From NCBI GenBank assembly GCA_937928575.1, contig CALFWW010000105.1, forward strand, positions 1 to 56,725: DNA of 56,725 nt, read 5' to 3'. A model generated the notes under the pieces. That model saw nothing but the letters and a program-made list of their open reading frames with translations. It was not told where the DNA came from and made no database searches. Positions 8,299 through 18,776 of this stretch are shown here, piece by piece; positions within the stretch are counted from its first letter, which is position 1; each line of letters begins with the position of its first letter. The translations under genes and the position numbers were made by a program. This stretch comes from an uncultured Saprospiraceae bacterium (lineage in GTDB: Bacteria; Bacteroidota; Bacteroidia; Chitinophagales; Saprospiraceae).

Positions 8299-10227
8299 AT
8301 GCTTGACTTACGGAAAATTCTCATTTGTTTTTGCCTTTTCAGTATTCCTTTTATCTGTAACTATGTTGGAACAAATGCCAACGCCAAAGATACTTTCCAT
8401 ACGATTGAAGAATTAGACTTTTGGGGAAGCATGGTAGATACTTTACCAGGTGGATACAATGGTTTATTTGCGGGCTCCGGAGAATGCAAAAGTTGTCATG
8501 GGTTTGATACAGCAATGATTGCGAGTGTTGATCTACTAGGCAATGACATCAATGTCGTAGATGATTGGAAGGCAACGATGATGGCCAATTCTGCGAAAGA
8601 TCCATTTTGGAGAGCAAAGGTAAGTCATGAAGTGTTACTATATCCAGCTCACAAAATGGACATCGAAACTAAATGTACTTCTTGTCATGCCCCACTGGGA
8701 CATTTTGCTGCCATGCATGCTGGGTTTGAACACTACAGCATCGACTCGTTGATTTTAGATCCCTTGGCAAAAGATGGCGTATCATGTTTGGCTTGTCATC
8801 AGCACAGTAAAACGGGTATTGGTTTTGGACATTCTGGGAATGTGAATTATGATACTGCTAAGGTGGCCTATGGTCCGTTCATCTCACCACTCGAGTCACC
8901 AATGGTCATGGCAACCGACTACAAACCTGTCTATAGTCCCCACGTCAGTCATGCTGGGTTGTGTGCAGGCTGCCATACTTTAATCAATGAAACAATCGAT
9001 TACAACAGTAATTTTACAGGAAATACCTTTGTAGAACAAGCCACTTACCACGAATGGCTCAACTCCAGATATGAGGTAGAAAATATAAGTTGTCAAAGAT
9101 GCCATATGCCTGCATTGACAAAAGGTGAATTTTTCTTAGTCAATGATTTCGAAACAGAAGCAAGAGATACTTTTTATTTGCATGAATTAGTTGGTGCGAA
9201 TACTACCATGTTGAAATTGCTGAAAGAAAATATTGCTGCTTTAAATCTAACTGCCGACCCTGAAAATTTTGATGAGGTTATTGCAAAGACAGAAGATATG
9301 CTCCGAAATCGAACCGTTAATTTCAATCTGAATTTTTTAGAACAAACAGCTGACTCTTTATTTTTTGAAGTGGTTATCCTAAATAAGGCTGGACACAAAT
9401 TTCCCTCAGGCTACCCTTCACGTCGAGCTTTTGTAGAATTCGTTTTACAAGATCAAAACGGAGACACCTTGTTTGTTTCCGGCAATGTAGATGATAATTA
9501 TGAACTAATTGCACAAAACGAAACCTATGAACCACACTATAAAGTTATCAATAGCGAAGACCAAGCTCAGATTTATGAATTGGTATTTGGCGATGTTAAT
9601 GATGATGTAACTACAGTGTTGGTAAGAGGAGATCATGCCATCAAAGACAATAGAATTCCACCACAAGGTTTTACAACCGAGCATATGGTGTACGATACCA
9701 CTTTGATTGCTGGAGATGCTTTGACAGATCCCAACTTTAATAAAGAGAATGGCATTCAAGGTTCTGGTGTAGATCGAATTTATTATCACATTCCTCATCC
9801 TCAAATCGAAGGAGCATTCACAGCGACTGCAAAAATGTTTTATCAGGCGACACCACCAAAATGGATGGACGAAATGTTCAGCGAAACTTCACCTGAAATT
9901 GAAACTTTCAGAACCATGTTTGCAAAAGCTGACCGGACTCCTTTTTTGATGAAGGAAGCTAATGTTGTTGTAGATTTGATGGTTTCCAATGAGGAAATAA
10001 ATGAACAAAAAGCACTCAATATTTATTCTAATAGCGCGGGTTATTTGTACCTAGAATTAGACCAACCAACTCGATTAACACTTTTCGATACCAATGGAAA
10101 GCTTTTGTACGACAAAAACCTGTCTGCTGGTAGTCATTCAATATCCGTAGGCGTACGTAAAGCCATAATTTTAGCTTATATTAAGAGTATTAAAAAATCA
10201 ACAGTACAGAAACTATGGGTTCGATAA
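8299..10227 (+). CDS. exported pentaheme cytochrome c with C-terminal sorting-type domain
   Basis: 642 residues from the ATG at 8299, which puts a signal peptide (MLDLRKILICFCLFSIPF...) at the N-terminus; the frame also has an ATG at 8206 giving a 31-residue extension that looks spurious. Five CXXCH heme-c sites are visible: CKSCH, CTSCH, CLACH, CAGCH and CQRCH, all in the N-terminal half, resembling cytochrome c554-type multiheme proteins. A following beta-rich region has NKAGHKFPSGYPSRR, often seen after such heme domains. The last 70 residues (LYLELDQPTRLTLFDTNGK...) resemble a type A T9SS sorting domain, so it is probably exported to the cell surface. Its electron partner is not identifiable. 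Confidence 0.85.
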   Translation: MLDLRKILICFCLFSIPFICNYVGTNANAKDTFHTIEELDFWGSMVDTLPGGYNGLFAGSGECKSCHGFDTAMIASVDLLGNDINVVDDWKATMMANSAKDPFWRAKVSHEVLLYPAHKMDIETKCTSCHAPLGHFAAMHAGFEHYSIDSLILDPLAKDGVSCLACHQHSKTGIGFGHSGNVNYDTAKVAYGPFISPLESPMVMATDYKPVYSPHVSHAGLCAGCHTLINETIDYNSNFTGNTFVEQATYHEWLNSRYEVENISCQRCHMPALTKGEFFLVNDFETEARDTFYLHELVGANTTMLKLLKENIAALNLTADPENFDEVIAKTEDMLRNRTVNFNLNFLEQTADSLFFEVVILNKAGHKFPSGYPSRRAFVEFVLQDQNGDTLFVSGNVDDNYELIAQNETYEPHYKVINSEDQAQIYELVFGDVNDDVTTVLVRGDHAIKDNRIPPQGFTTEHMVYDTTLIAGDALTDPNFNKENGIQGSGVDRIYYHIPHPQIEGAFTATAKMFYQATPPKWMDEMFSETSPEIETFRTMFAKADRTPFLMKEANVVVDLMVSNEEINEQKALNIYSNSAGYLYLELDQPTRLTLFDTNGKLLYDKNLSAGSHSISVGVRKAIILAYIKSIKKSTVQKLWVR

Positions 10228-10270
10228 CCCCTCTTCTAGACTAACTATCTACTAAAATAAATTTTCAATA

Positions 10271-13021
10271 ATGATCAACAAGCTAACCAAAACGATACTA
10301 ACCAGCCTTATGCTTTTGCTTTCGGTTTCTTATAGCACCGGACAAGTAAGTTTCACTAACATGGCAGGAACTATATTTCAAACCACAGGAGGAGGACAAG
10401 AAGATTGTGTCGCCGATATGAATGGAGATCATCTAGATGATATCGTAAGAATTCAGGGGAATGACATTCGTATAAATTATCAACAACCTGATGGAAGTTA
10501 TACTGAAACGATGTTTGATGTGAATTTGCAAAATGGACCAGGCTGGAGTATAGCGGCAGGAGATTTGAATAATGATGGGTTCAATGATCTCGTGATGGGA
10601 GATGGAGATGCTGTTTCATTTGTGATGGCTATCAATGGAGGTACTGATTATCAAGAACAAGCAATTCCTGAGTATATATTTTCTCAGCGTAGTACTTTGG
10701 CAGACATTGACAATGATGGAGATTTGGATGCTTTTGTTTGCCATGATGTTGATCAAAGCCATCCATATCGAAATGATGGTACTGGTTTCATGACGGAGGA
10801 TCAGTCCTTAATTGAAACATTACCATTAGCTGGAAACTATGCAGCAATTTGGGTAGACTATGACAACGATGGAGACTCGGATATGTATCTAACAAAATGT
10901 AGACAAGGGTCCACCTCAGGTGATATAGAACGTACGAATGCAATGTACCAAAATGATGGCAACGGTGTTTTTACTGAGGTTGGTGAGCAAATTAATATGG
11001 ACGACAATGCTCAGAGTTGGGCAACAGTTTTCGAAGATTTTGATAACGATGGTGATTTTGATGCATTCATTGTCAACCATGATTTCAACAATCGTTTTAT
11101 GGAAAACAATGGTGATGGAACATTTACAGATATCATCCAAACGACTGGAATTAATGCCAATGACTTAGGAGCATGGGAAAATGCTGCAGGTGATTTTGAC
11201 AATGATGGGTATGTCGATATTTTTAGTGAATTGGCCAATGAACTTTATATGAATAATGGAGACATGACCTTCACTGGAATGAATCTTAGTTTCAATGACG
11301 GTGCGATTGGTGATTTAAATAACGATGGGTTTTTAGATGTTGTCAATGGAGGTTCTGTTTGGATGAATGACACCAACGATAATAATTGGATAAAATTTAA
11401 TCTTCAAGGTATTGTAAGTAATAAATGTGGGATTGGAGCAAGAGTTGAAATTCATGGAGATTGGGGTATTCAAATTCGTGAAGTCCGTTCAGGTCAAAGC
11501 TTTAGCCCGATGAGTACACTAACTGCCCACTTTGGATTAGGTGCAGCAACAGAAGTGGATGAAGTAGTTATAAAATGGCCATCAGGACTTGTTACCACTA
11601 TTCCAAACCCAACGATTAATGAAGGTCATTTAATTTTAGAATCAGAATGCATATTGGATGATACTGAAATTACTGTATCAGGTACTACTATATTGTGTCC
11701 AGGAGAAACAGTAACCTTATCTGTTCCACAAGGATATGAAAGCTATATTTGGAATAATGGCATGGACACTCCACAAATTGAAGTTTCTACTGCGGGTACT
11801 TACAGCGTCGTTTTAATCGATGCTGATGAATGTGCATCCCTTTCCAACAATATCGCGGTAGAAATGACAAATGATATTCAGCCAGTAATTGAAACTGAAG
11901 GAAATGTAACGTTTTGTGATGGCGGCTCCGTGACCTTATCTGTAAATGGTGGCATGAATCCGACTTGGTCAACTGGTGATATCGGAAATATCTTAGAAGT
12001 AACCACGAGCGGAAACTATACAGTTTCAACAGATGCCAATTGTATTGGTGGTCAACTCACTTCTGAAATGGTTGCGGTAGAAGTTTTTGAATATCCAAAC
12101 AACCCAACGATTACCTCAGCTGTACTGAATGTAGATAATTCGGTGAGCTTAACTGCTACAGGAAATAATTTGACTTGGTTTGATGCTCCTGCTGGAGGCA
12201 ATATTTTAGGAACTGGAAATGATTATTCATCAAATCCATTGGCGGATATTACCACCTTTTATGTAGGAGATCAGAATGGAACCGTTGGAGCGATCCAATC
12301 AGGCGGAAAGGATGAAGCTACGGGTCCAGGTGGCTTGCCCTCAACGGGTGCACATAGTTTTTTCGATGTTTATGAGCCGTTCACAATTTTGACGGTTGAT
12401 GTACTAGTCCCAGATAATGGGGAAGCAGGCACTCGTCAGATTCAATTGTACTCAGAAAATGATGAACTATTAGTACAAAAAGTTTTCAATTTGGATGTGG
12501 GAGCACATACATTAGAATTAAATTTTGAAGTTCCTGTAGGTTCTCAATTTTCATTAAGATGTCAGCAGAATAATTTATTTAGAAATAATGGAGGTGTTAG
12601 TTATCCATACGCAATCGGAGATGTAGGTGAAATCACAAGCTCAGTCTATGGAAATTCTTATTATTATTATTTCTACAATTGGCAGATCCAAAAAGAAAGT
12701 ACTATTTGTGCATCTGAGCGTACTTCTGTTACTATGACTCCAGTCGCTGTTAATGAAATCGAATCTATTGATGCCTTAGATGTATATCCGAATCCAGCCA
12801 CTACCAATCTTGCTGTTACTTTTAATGCGACATCGAGTGAAGCATTAACGGTTTCTCTTTATGATGTTGCCGGTAAATTAGCAGCTAACAGAATCGTAAA
12901 TGTCTTGACGATTGGTCAAAATGTAATCAACTTAGATGTAAGTGAATTGCCGTCGGGAATCTACACCCTGAAGTTGCAAATGAACGGGCAAAAGACAACT
13001 CGTAATGTTGTTGTTGAATAA
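10271..13021 (+). CDS. secreted VCBS/FG-GAP repeat protein with ASPIC/UnbV domain (CRTAC1-like)
   Basis: 916 residues with signal peptide (ending YSTGQ). Residues about 45-360 hold at least seven FG-GAP/VCBS-type repeats with DxNxDG or DxDxDG calcium loops (DLNNDGFND, DIDNDGDLDA, DFDNDGYVD and others), predicting a beta-propeller. An ASPIC/UnbV domain follows (RVEIHGDWG... KWPSGLVTTIPNP, about 395-465), then Ig-like modules and a C-terminal type A sorting domain (IDALDVYPNPATTNLAVTF). The architecture is that of CRTAC1-like surface proteins exported by the T9SS. It lies 43 nt after the cytochrome gene in the same direction and is closed by a strong terminator, so the two are likely one operon. 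Confidence 0.88.
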   Translation: MINKLTKTILTSLMLLLSVSYSTGQVSFTNMAGTIFQTTGGGQEDCVADMNGDHLDDIVRIQGNDIRINYQQPDGSYTETMFDVNLQNGPGWSIAAGDLNNDGFNDLVMGDGDAVSFVMAINGGTDYQEQAIPEYIFSQRSTLADIDNDGDLDAFVCHDVDQSHPYRNDGTGFMTEDQSLIETLPLAGNYAAIWVDYDNDGDSDMYLTKCRQGSTSGDIERTNAMYQNDGNGVFTEVGEQINMDDNAQSWATVFEDFDNDGDFDAFIVNHDFNNRFMENNGDGTFTDIIQTTGINANDLGAWENAAGDFDNDGYVDIFSELANELYMNNGDMTFTGMNLSFNDGAIGDLNNDGFLDVVNGGSVWMNDTNDNNWIKFNLQGIVSNKCGIGARVEIHGDWGIQIREVRSGQSFSPMSTLTAHFGLGAATEVDEVVIKWPSGLVTTIPNPTINEGHLILESECILDDTEITVSGTTILCPGETVTLSVPQGYESYIWNNGMDTPQIEVSTAGTYSVVLIDADECASLSNNIAVEMTNDIQPVIETEGNVTFCDGGSVTLSVNGGMNPTWSTGDIGNILEVTTSGNYTVSTDANCIGGQLTSEMVAVEVFEYPNNPTITSAVLNVDNSVSLTATGNNLTWFDAPAGGNILGTGNDYSSNPLADITTFYVGDQNGTVGAIQSGGKDEATGPGGLPSTGAHSFFDVYEPFTILTVDVLVPDNGEAGTRQIQLYSENDELLVQKVFNLDVGAHTLELNFEVPVGSQFSLRCQQNNLFRNNGGVSYPYAIGDVGEITSSVYGNSYYYYFYNWQIQKESTICASERTSVTMTPVAVNEIESIDALDVYPNPATTNLAVTFNATSSEALTVSLYDVAGKLAANRIVNVLTIGQNVINLDVSELPSGIYTLKLQMNGQKTTRNVVVE

Positions 13022-13040
13022 TTATTTTGGCACATAAAAA

Positions 13041-13078
13041 AGCCCGCAAATCTCTGCTGAGAATTGCGGGCTTTTTTA
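13041..13078. terminator. bidirectional rho-independent terminator
   Basis: A 9-bp perfect stem AGCCCGCAA / TTGCGGGCT (13041-13049 and 13064-13072) is followed by TTTTTT on the plus strand and preceded by AAAAAA, so it can act in both directions. It ends the cytochrome/VCBS transcript and could also stop minus-strand transcripts from the DUF5916 gene. Confidence 0.85.
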
Positions 13079-13160
13079 TTTATGTATTGCATCCACCCTA
13101 CCCGATAAATCAGTCGACTCTCTTGGAAAAACTACCGTTTATGCATAATACAAATTGAAT

Positions 13161-13385
13161 CCTGTGCTTTGGCTTTGCCAAGATGCCGAAACCACCTAAG
13201 CATAAAATTCATTGCTTGTCATCCTGAACTTTGGCTTTGCCAAGATGCCGAAACCATCTAAATATAAAATTCATTGCTTGTCATCCTGAACTTTGGCTTT
13301 GCCAAGATGCCGAAACCACCTAAGCATAAAATTCATTGCTTGTCATCCTGAGCTTTGGCTTTGCCAAGATGCCGAAGGATCAAGC
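13161..13385. repeat. 62-bp tandem repeat, about four copies
   Basis: The core CTTTGGCTTTGCCAAGATG begins at 13167, 13229, 13291 and 13353, exactly 62 bp apart. Units also share TCATCCTGAACTTTGG and CATAAAATTCATTGCTTG with few differences. The first copy has a diverged left end and the last runs into GAAGGATCAAGCAA. GGCTTTGCC is a small inverted repeat (GGC..GCC) in each unit. The array fills most of the gap between two convergent genes; a frame at 13293-13505 across it is chance. Confidence 0.85.
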
Positions 13386-13442
13386 AATTTCTCAGTTTTC
13401 CAATTTCGACCATGTGGAGAAAAAAAAGAGCGTAAAACACAC

Positions 13443-15644
13443 CTACAAATTAAACCAATAACTAAATTTCAGAACAAACGTTTTATCCTTAACACTCAAA
13501 TCTGAAGTGGTGTAGTTTTCTGTATAAACTAAAAATAAATCCGAGAGTGGTCTGAATCTCCAATTCAGACGGCTATTGATATTGAAATTTTTCTTTTGTG
13601 TATTGTATTGCAAAAAGGTAGAAAAGAACAATGATTTTGTAAAACTGAATTCTACTTTAGAACCCAACAATGTGAAGTTGGCATCTCCAAATTCAGTAGG
13701 ATAATCGATCAAATAACGTTGATCCCAATTCAATCCTAAAATCATAAATTTATCAAAACGGTAATTCACCTCAGATAACAACTTGATATTTTTACCTAAA
13801 TATTGACCACCATATTCAAAAGTTAATTCTCCATAAAGACTTCTTCTTTGATTCGTCCTAAATTCCAAACCAAATTGTTGATTGCGATATCTCCCAGCCT
13901 GAAATGGAATTTCTAAACCTGTTAATTGTAATGGAAATAACAAGTTGCTTGTGAATTCAGACCAATTCATTTCCAATTCAGTTCTATTATTGAATTTGGT
14001 GATTAAACTTAGCTTTAGAACATGTTCCTGAAAATTTCCTTCGTTGTCGGTGTAATAGTCAAAGTTGAGTTTAGGAGAGATGAAATTGATCGGACCGTTG
14101 TTCATGTAAAAACGATAATACCCATTAGTTCGGTAGTGTATAAAAGGTACTCTAATAGTTGTATCCACATATTCTTGATACAATCTTGGGACAAAACCAA
14201 TATCTGTCATATAATTTTCTCCAATAGAATCGAATCCACCAAAAATAGAGAATACAGAAGTTCGGTATCTACCTTTGAAACTATAAGCACTTGATTTATC
14301 AAACCGGTCCTGTGTTCTGGAAAAATGTGCAAATCCTTTTAAAGTAGTTTTTGAATCTTTAGAAATATAATCCGCCTCAACGCCTCCTACTCGATTGTAG
14401 TCTGGCCCGTTAAAACTAAAATCCGAAAAGGCTTGTCGATTGGTAACAAAAGCACTGACGTTAAATCCTGGTAAGACTTCTTTTTGCAATGAAGCAACGG
14501 TATAATTTTGTGACTCGATATCTAATTCATTCTTACTCGCTGTTTGGATATTCATCAGACCTATCTTTAAAGTCTTATTGATATTTCCACTTAGTCTCGC
14601 GCCAAAAATAATTGATACTGGCTCCTCTCCTTCTCCACCGATTCGACGAGAGAAAAAAGGCCGTACTCGACTGTTTCCAAGACCAGAAAATTGGTTACTA
14701 TTTTCTAAGAAAAATAATCTACGTTCCGGATATAGTAATTCGAATCGGTTGAGATTTAAAATTTGTTCATCGACCTCTACTTGTGAAAAATCTGGATTGA
14801 TTGTTAGATCTAGATTGAGAGATGGCGAAACTTCAATTTTTGCATCCACACCAACAGATGGTGTGACTTCTGTTGCTGATGATGGATCTGAATAATCTTT
14901 AGTAATCTTCATTGCAGAATAAGGAACGATGGCCATATTATTTCCTGGCAGGTAATCAAATTCATGCATTTGTAGATCGCCCATGAAACTTTGAGTGGCA
15001 ACATCAAATCCTCTTGGCACTGGATACCATGTTGAAGTTTCATTTCGTTGCAAATCATTTCTTGAGAAATTAATTTTCCAATCTCTTACATTTTCATTGA
15101 AACGCAATGTCTTCAATGGGATTGCAATTTCGACAGACCAGAAACCTTCTTTAGGTGATCTGAAAACTTCTGCATACCACAATCCATCCCAAGAAGTTGT
15201 CATTCCAAATGTTCCACCACGACCAATAATCCCATCTAATTGCACCCCAAACGGGTTGACGATAAATCCATATCCACTATTCGCGTTTTGAAAAGGATCT
15301 AAATAAATTCCAAATGCATCATTATTTTGAAAGGCGAAATCACGCTTAAGCGATTGGACAATATAATTTTCATTTACTCCATGATAACATTTGGCAGCGA
15401 TATAAAGATATTTATCATTGTAGGTCATCCATACTTCTGTCTCAGATGCTGCAGCGATACTATCTTGAGGAAAATTCATAACAAAATCCTTTGCGACTGG
15501 TTTGCTCCACCAGTCGGATTCTGTCAAAATTCCATCAATCTTAATATTGGATTGTGATTTCGATATGGCAATAGCATGACCCTGCGCGGTGAGGACCGCA
15601 CTATACAGGATTAGGAAGAAGAGCATAGGAATTACCTTCTTCAA
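13443..15644 (-). CDS. DUF5916/CBM9-like outer-membrane protein (TTG start)
   Basis: 733 residues. The only start that gives a complete signal peptide (MKKVIPMLFFLILYSAVLTAQ) is TTG at 15644; a stop lies just upstream and the next ATG (residue 7) would remove the KK n-region. The N-terminal 200 residues resemble a family 9 carbohydrate-binding module (KIDGILTESDW..., WMTYNDKYLYIAAKC). The rest matches DUF5916: long, rich in aromatic beta strands, ending in the aromatic residue pattern FSYWFNL expected of an outer-membrane barrel. Conserved pieces are LDLTINPDFSQVEVD and FPERRLFFLEN-like YPERRLFFLENSNQF. Substrate unknown. A paralogue lies at 22990-25497. Confidence 0.8.
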   Translation of the reverse strand: MKKVIPMLFFLILYSAVLTAQGHAIAISKSQSNIKIDGILTESDWWSKPVAKDFVMNFPQDSIAAASETEVWMTYNDKYLYIAAKCYHGVNENYIVQSLKRDFAFQNNDAFGIYLDPFQNANSGYGFIVNPFGVQLDGIIGRGGTFGMTTSWDGLWYAEVFRSPKEGFWSVEIAIPLKTLRFNENVRDWKINFSRNDLQRNETSTWYPVPRGFDVATQSFMGDLQMHEFDYLPGNNMAIVPYSAMKITKDYSDPSSATEVTPSVGVDAKIEVSPSLNLDLTINPDFSQVEVDEQILNLNRFELLYPERRLFFLENSNQFSGLGNSRVRPFFSRRIGGEGEEPVSIIFGARLSGNINKTLKIGLMNIQTASKNELDIESQNYTVASLQKEVLPGFNVSAFVTNRQAFSDFSFNGPDYNRVGGVEADYISKDSKTTLKGFAHFSRTQDRFDKSSAYSFKGRYRTSVFSIFGGFDSIGENYMTDIGFVPRLYQEYVDTTIRVPFIHYRTNGYYRFYMNNGPINFISPKLNFDYYTDNEGNFQEHVLKLSLITKFNNRTELEMNWSEFTSNLLFPLQLTGLEIPFQAGRYRNQQFGLEFRTNQRRSLYGELTFEYGGQYLGKNIKLLSEVNYRFDKFMILGLNWDQRYLIDYPTEFGDANFTLLGSKVEFSFTKSLFFSTFLQYNTQKKNFNINSRLNWRFRPLSDLFLVYTENYTTSDLSVKDKTFVLKFSYWFNL

Positions 15645-15702
15645 ATTCGGCTATTAGGAAATCAAAAAATAACGAGGGGATTTAAACTAAAAATAATGAT
15701 AA

Positions 15703-16251
15703 CTAAATATTGTCATCAAGTATTGATTCTTTGGACGTTGAAGGTGATGATTTAAACATTTTCCCCCAGCTAATTCTTGCTACGATTAAGATTCCTAAGA
15801 AAATCAAAAGTAGATATTGAATTGGCATATAAGAAAACACAAAAAGTCTTACTCGATCCAAGAACCACATGATTGCAAAAATGGAAATGATCATCATAAT
15901 CAAGCCACCCATTTTTCCAAATCCAGGAATTTTATCCAAACTCACATTTTTTCCAATCAACAATAAAGTAAAACCCATTGAGATGACTGGAAAAACTTGT
16001 GTGTACATATCCATGTCGAAAATACTTTGCTTCTCAAACAAGAATAAGTAAACCGATAATGCAATTCCAAATATTCCAGGAATACAAATCATATAAATCA
16101 AGACTGAATATAGATACTTCCATGGAGAAATATGTCCTTCTCCTTTTCCTAAAAACATAGCGATTAATGCCGTTAAAGGAATTAAAAGTAAATATGCAAT
16201 TGCTAATCCAGGGGCATCACCTATATAATTTAAAAATTCTCTGAGCGTCAT
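15703..16251 (-). CDS. small integral membrane protein, function unknown
   Basis: 182 residues with about five predicted membrane segments (roughly 15-35, 46-70, 86-100, 113-128, 140-158) and a polar C-terminal tail. No catalytic motif is visible and I do not recognise a family. It lies between the DUF5916 gene and odhB, all on the minus strand; the 152-bp gap to odhB leaves it unclear whether they share a transcript. Confidence 0.65.
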   Translation of the reverse strand: MTLREFLNYIGDAPGLAIAYLLLIPLTALIAMFLGKGEGHISPWKYLYSVLIYMICIPGIFGIALSVYLFLFEKQSIFDMDMYTQVFPVISMGFTLLLIGKNVSLDKIPGFGKMGGLIMMIISIFAIMWFLDRVRLFVFSYMPIQYLLLIFLGILIVARISWGKMFKSSPSTSKESILDDNI

Positions 16252-16403
16252 GGTGGAGGTATTATCGAAACTTCAATAAACTTAATTACATTAAAGAATA
16301 TCAAAAATCATACTGAATTTGGTCACAAAAAAATAATTTCAAAGTAATTGTAAACAAACGTTGATCATCAATGGCTAATGAATGTTATAAAATCAATATT
16401 TGT

Positions 16404-17648
16404 CTACAGGTCCAATAATAGTTCCATTGGATCTTCTAACAGGTTTTTCACCTTTACCAAAAATGTGACAGAAGTACTTCCATCAATTACTCGATGATCG
16501 TAAGATAGAGCCAAGTACATCATGGGTCTGATTTTCACTTCACCATCGACCGCCATTGGTCGTTGTTGGATGGTGTGCATTCCTAGAATTGCAGATTGTG
16601 GTCCATTCAAAATTGGCGTACTCATCATGGAGCCGAAGACACCACCATTCGTGATGGTGAAGGTACCACCTGTCATTTCATCCAAACTCAATTTTCCTTC
16701 CCGTGCTTTGACTGCCAATTCTTTTATTCTTAATTCGATCTCATGAAACTTCATGGTTTCCACATTGTGGATTGGTGGAACTACTAGTCCTGTTGGTGTT
16801 GAAATCGCAATAGAGATATCTACATAATCATGATAAATCACTTCATTCCCGTCGAGCTGCGCATTGACATCTGGCATTTCCATCAATACTTTTGCACAGG
16901 CTTTTGAAAAGAGAGACATGAAACCTAATTTGATCCCATTTTTTTCAACAAAACGTTCTTGATACTTTTTACGCATTGCCATGATGTTGGTCAAGTCAAC
17001 TTCATTGAAGGTCGTTAACATTGCAGTTCCGTTTTTCGCGGCTACCAATCTTTTTGCGATGGTGCGACGCATACGGCTCATCTTCTTCCGCGTTCTTGTT
17101 CTTTCTCCGGAAGTAGAAACGATCGTTCCTTCTTTTGCTTTAGCGGGAGCAGCTGGTGATGATAATTTATTTTGAACTGCTTTTTGAGCATCCTCTTTTA
17201 GAATTCTGCCATCTTTACCCGTTCCTTTGACGGAAGAAGCATCGATTCCTTTTTCAGCAAGAATTTTGGAGGCAGCAGGGGATGGATGGCCACTTGCATA
17301 GGTTGTAGTTGCTGCTTCTTTGACTTCTTCTTTTTTATCTTCTTTTTCTTCAACAGCGACTTGTTTTGGTGCTTCAGTTTTAGGAGTAGTACCTCCGGTC
17401 GGTGCTGCAACACTTGTATCAATTTTTGCAACGAGGGCACCAATTTCCAAATCATCTCCTTCTGCAGCGACAAAAGTTAACTTCCCAGCTGCTTCGGCCG
17501 GAAATTCTAAAGTAGCTTTGTCGGATTCAAATTCACAAATAGGTTCATCAATGTTGACGTAGTCGCCATCACTTTTCAGCCATTGAGACAAGGTAACCTC
17601 GCTTATAGATTCTCCGATTACCGGAACTTTCATTTCTATGATACTCAT
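16404..17648 (-). CDS. odhB: 2-oxoglutarate dehydrogenase E2, dihydrolipoyllysine succinyltransferase
   Basis: 414 residues with the full E2 layout. The lipoyl domain (1-75) has the lipoylated lysine K44 in ESDKATLE. An Ala/Pro/Lys/Glu linker is followed by the E3-binding domain (about 120-157, [20 protein letters not shown]). The catalytic acetyltransferase-fold core ends in SYDHRVIDG with H385 and D389. A single lipoyl domain and [14 protein letters not shown] favour the succinyltransferase (SucB/OdhB) over the pyruvate E2. It transfers succinyl groups to CoA in the TCA cycle. The E1 (sucA/odhA) and E3 partners are not in the window, although E1 is often adjacent in other bacteria. Confidence 0.93.
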   Translation of the reverse strand: MSIIEMKVPVIGESISEVTLSQWLKSDGDYVNIDEPICEFESDKATLEFPAEAAGKLTFVAAEGDDLEIGALVAKIDTSVAAPTGGTTPKTEAPKQVAVEEKEDKKEEVKEAATTTYASGHPSPAASKILAEKGIDASSVKGTGKDGRILKEDAQKAVQNKLSSPAAPAKAKEGTIVSTSGERTRTRKKMSRMRRTIAKRLVAAKNGTAMLTTFNEVDLTNIMAMRKKYQERFVEKNGIKLGFMSLFSKACAKVLMEMPDVNAQLDGNEVIYHDYVDISIAISTPTGLVVPPIHNVETMKFHEIELRIKELAVKAREGKLSLDEMTGGTFTITNGGVFGSMMSTPILNGPQSAILGMHTIQQRPMAVDGEVKIRPMMYLALSYDHRVIDGSTSVTFLVKVKNLLEDPMELLLDL

Positions 17649-17846
17649 ATTGTGTTGATTTACAGCTTATTCAAGCGTCTTAAATTATATTGCAATATTC
17701 ACTATATATTCTAAATTATGCAATTTTATTTAATTTAAAATTAGAAATTAATAATTTAAAATAGACCTTATTGCGTGAATACGTCGGACATACTTTAACT
17801 AAGCCGATCATTTATAATTTTAAGATTTTCATTTATAATTTCGATT

Positions 17847-18776
17847 CTATTTTTTCATTTCAAATTTGTAAATAAATGCTGCCTCTTGCTTGTCCGCTTC
17901 TGTGGAGATATAAAGTGTACCGTAAGGATCAAAAACAATCCCTTCTGGTTGGAAGTGGATTTTTTTATTCAACTTTTCAAAATGAAGTAACGCTCCTTTT
18001 GGGTTACAGACGATTAAGACTTTACTTTTTGAGGAGACTATGTAATAATTTTGGGTGATGGGATGAATCGCAATCCCAGAAGGTCCCAACTTAAATTCAT
18101 CTGCACCAGGATCCATGACTTTGAATAGATGCCTATTTTCTTCTGCGACATTAGTTTCAATAAACTCCATCACTTGATCTTTATGAAAATAAAAAAGTGG
18201 TTCACCGCGCATTTCTTTAGAGTCCAAATTAAAGTAATAAAAAACACGTGCTTTTTTATCATCCTCCGTATTGGCAGCATGACCTTTGCAAGCCAATACC
18301 AGATGATTGGTGGCTGGGTCATAAGCAAGTCCTTCTACATTATGTTTTTTGTTTAAAAAAGATTTATATTTTTTAATGGTTGGTACCTCCTTATCCAAAT
18401 TAGTTACCTCATAAATCGTTCCTGTGCTTTTGACGATATACGTTTTATCCCCAACCATTTCAACACCTTCATAGTCTCCATCTTTGTAGAATTTCTTTTC
18501 TGCAATCACTTCACCGGACTTGGTGTCGATTCTGAATAACAATCCATTTTCATCTTGAATTGCACAAAGAGATTTATCATCTAAACAAAAACCCAATCCT
18601 GAAATTTCCTCTAGAATTTTTGGTAGCCTAAAAGACTTATTGGGCTGATTGATGGTGTATGGAAATTTATAGGGTACATCAACTTCCGTATTTATGGTAG
18701 TTGTTTGAATTTTCTTGGATGGATTGCATGCAAAAAACAGGATGCAACAAAGACCTAGAAGAATACGGTTTATCAT
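17847..18776 (-). CDS. SdiA-regulated-type (YjiK-like) beta-propeller lipoprotein
   Basis: 309 residues with a lipoprotein signal (MINRILLGLCCILFFAC, lipid Cys at 17). The remainder has the repeating pattern of the SdiA-regulated/YjiK family: LEEISGLGFCLDDKSLCAIQDE, then DYEGVEMVGDKTYIVKS, VEGLAYDP and FQPEGIVFDPYGTLYISTE, suggesting a six-bladed propeller anchored in a membrane. Its ATG overlaps the stop of the big cyclase gene in an ATGA (18773-18776), so translation is probably coupled. Possible roles include sensing or hydrolysing a small molecule, but the family has no firmly known activity. Confidence 0.75.
   Translation of the reverse strand: MINRILLGLCCILFFACNPSKKIQTTTINTEVDVPYKFPYTINQPNKSFRLPKILEEISGLGFCLDDKSLCAIQDENGLLFRIDTKSGEVIAEKKFYKDGDYEGVEMVGDKTYIVKSTGTIYEVTNLDKEVPTIKKYKSFLNKKHNVEGLAYDPATNHLVLACKGHAANTEDDKKARVFYYFNLDSKEMRGEPLFYFHKDQVMEFIETNVAEENRHLFKVMDPGADEFKLGPSGIAIHPITQNYYIVSSKSKVLIVCNPKGALLHFEKLNKKIHFQPEGIVFDPYGTLYISTEADKQEAAFIYKFEMKK

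Noticed and set aside
13161-13385. CRISPR array
   Set aside because: Units are contiguous 62-bp tandem copies with near-identical content throughout; there are no unique spacers and no cas genes in the window.
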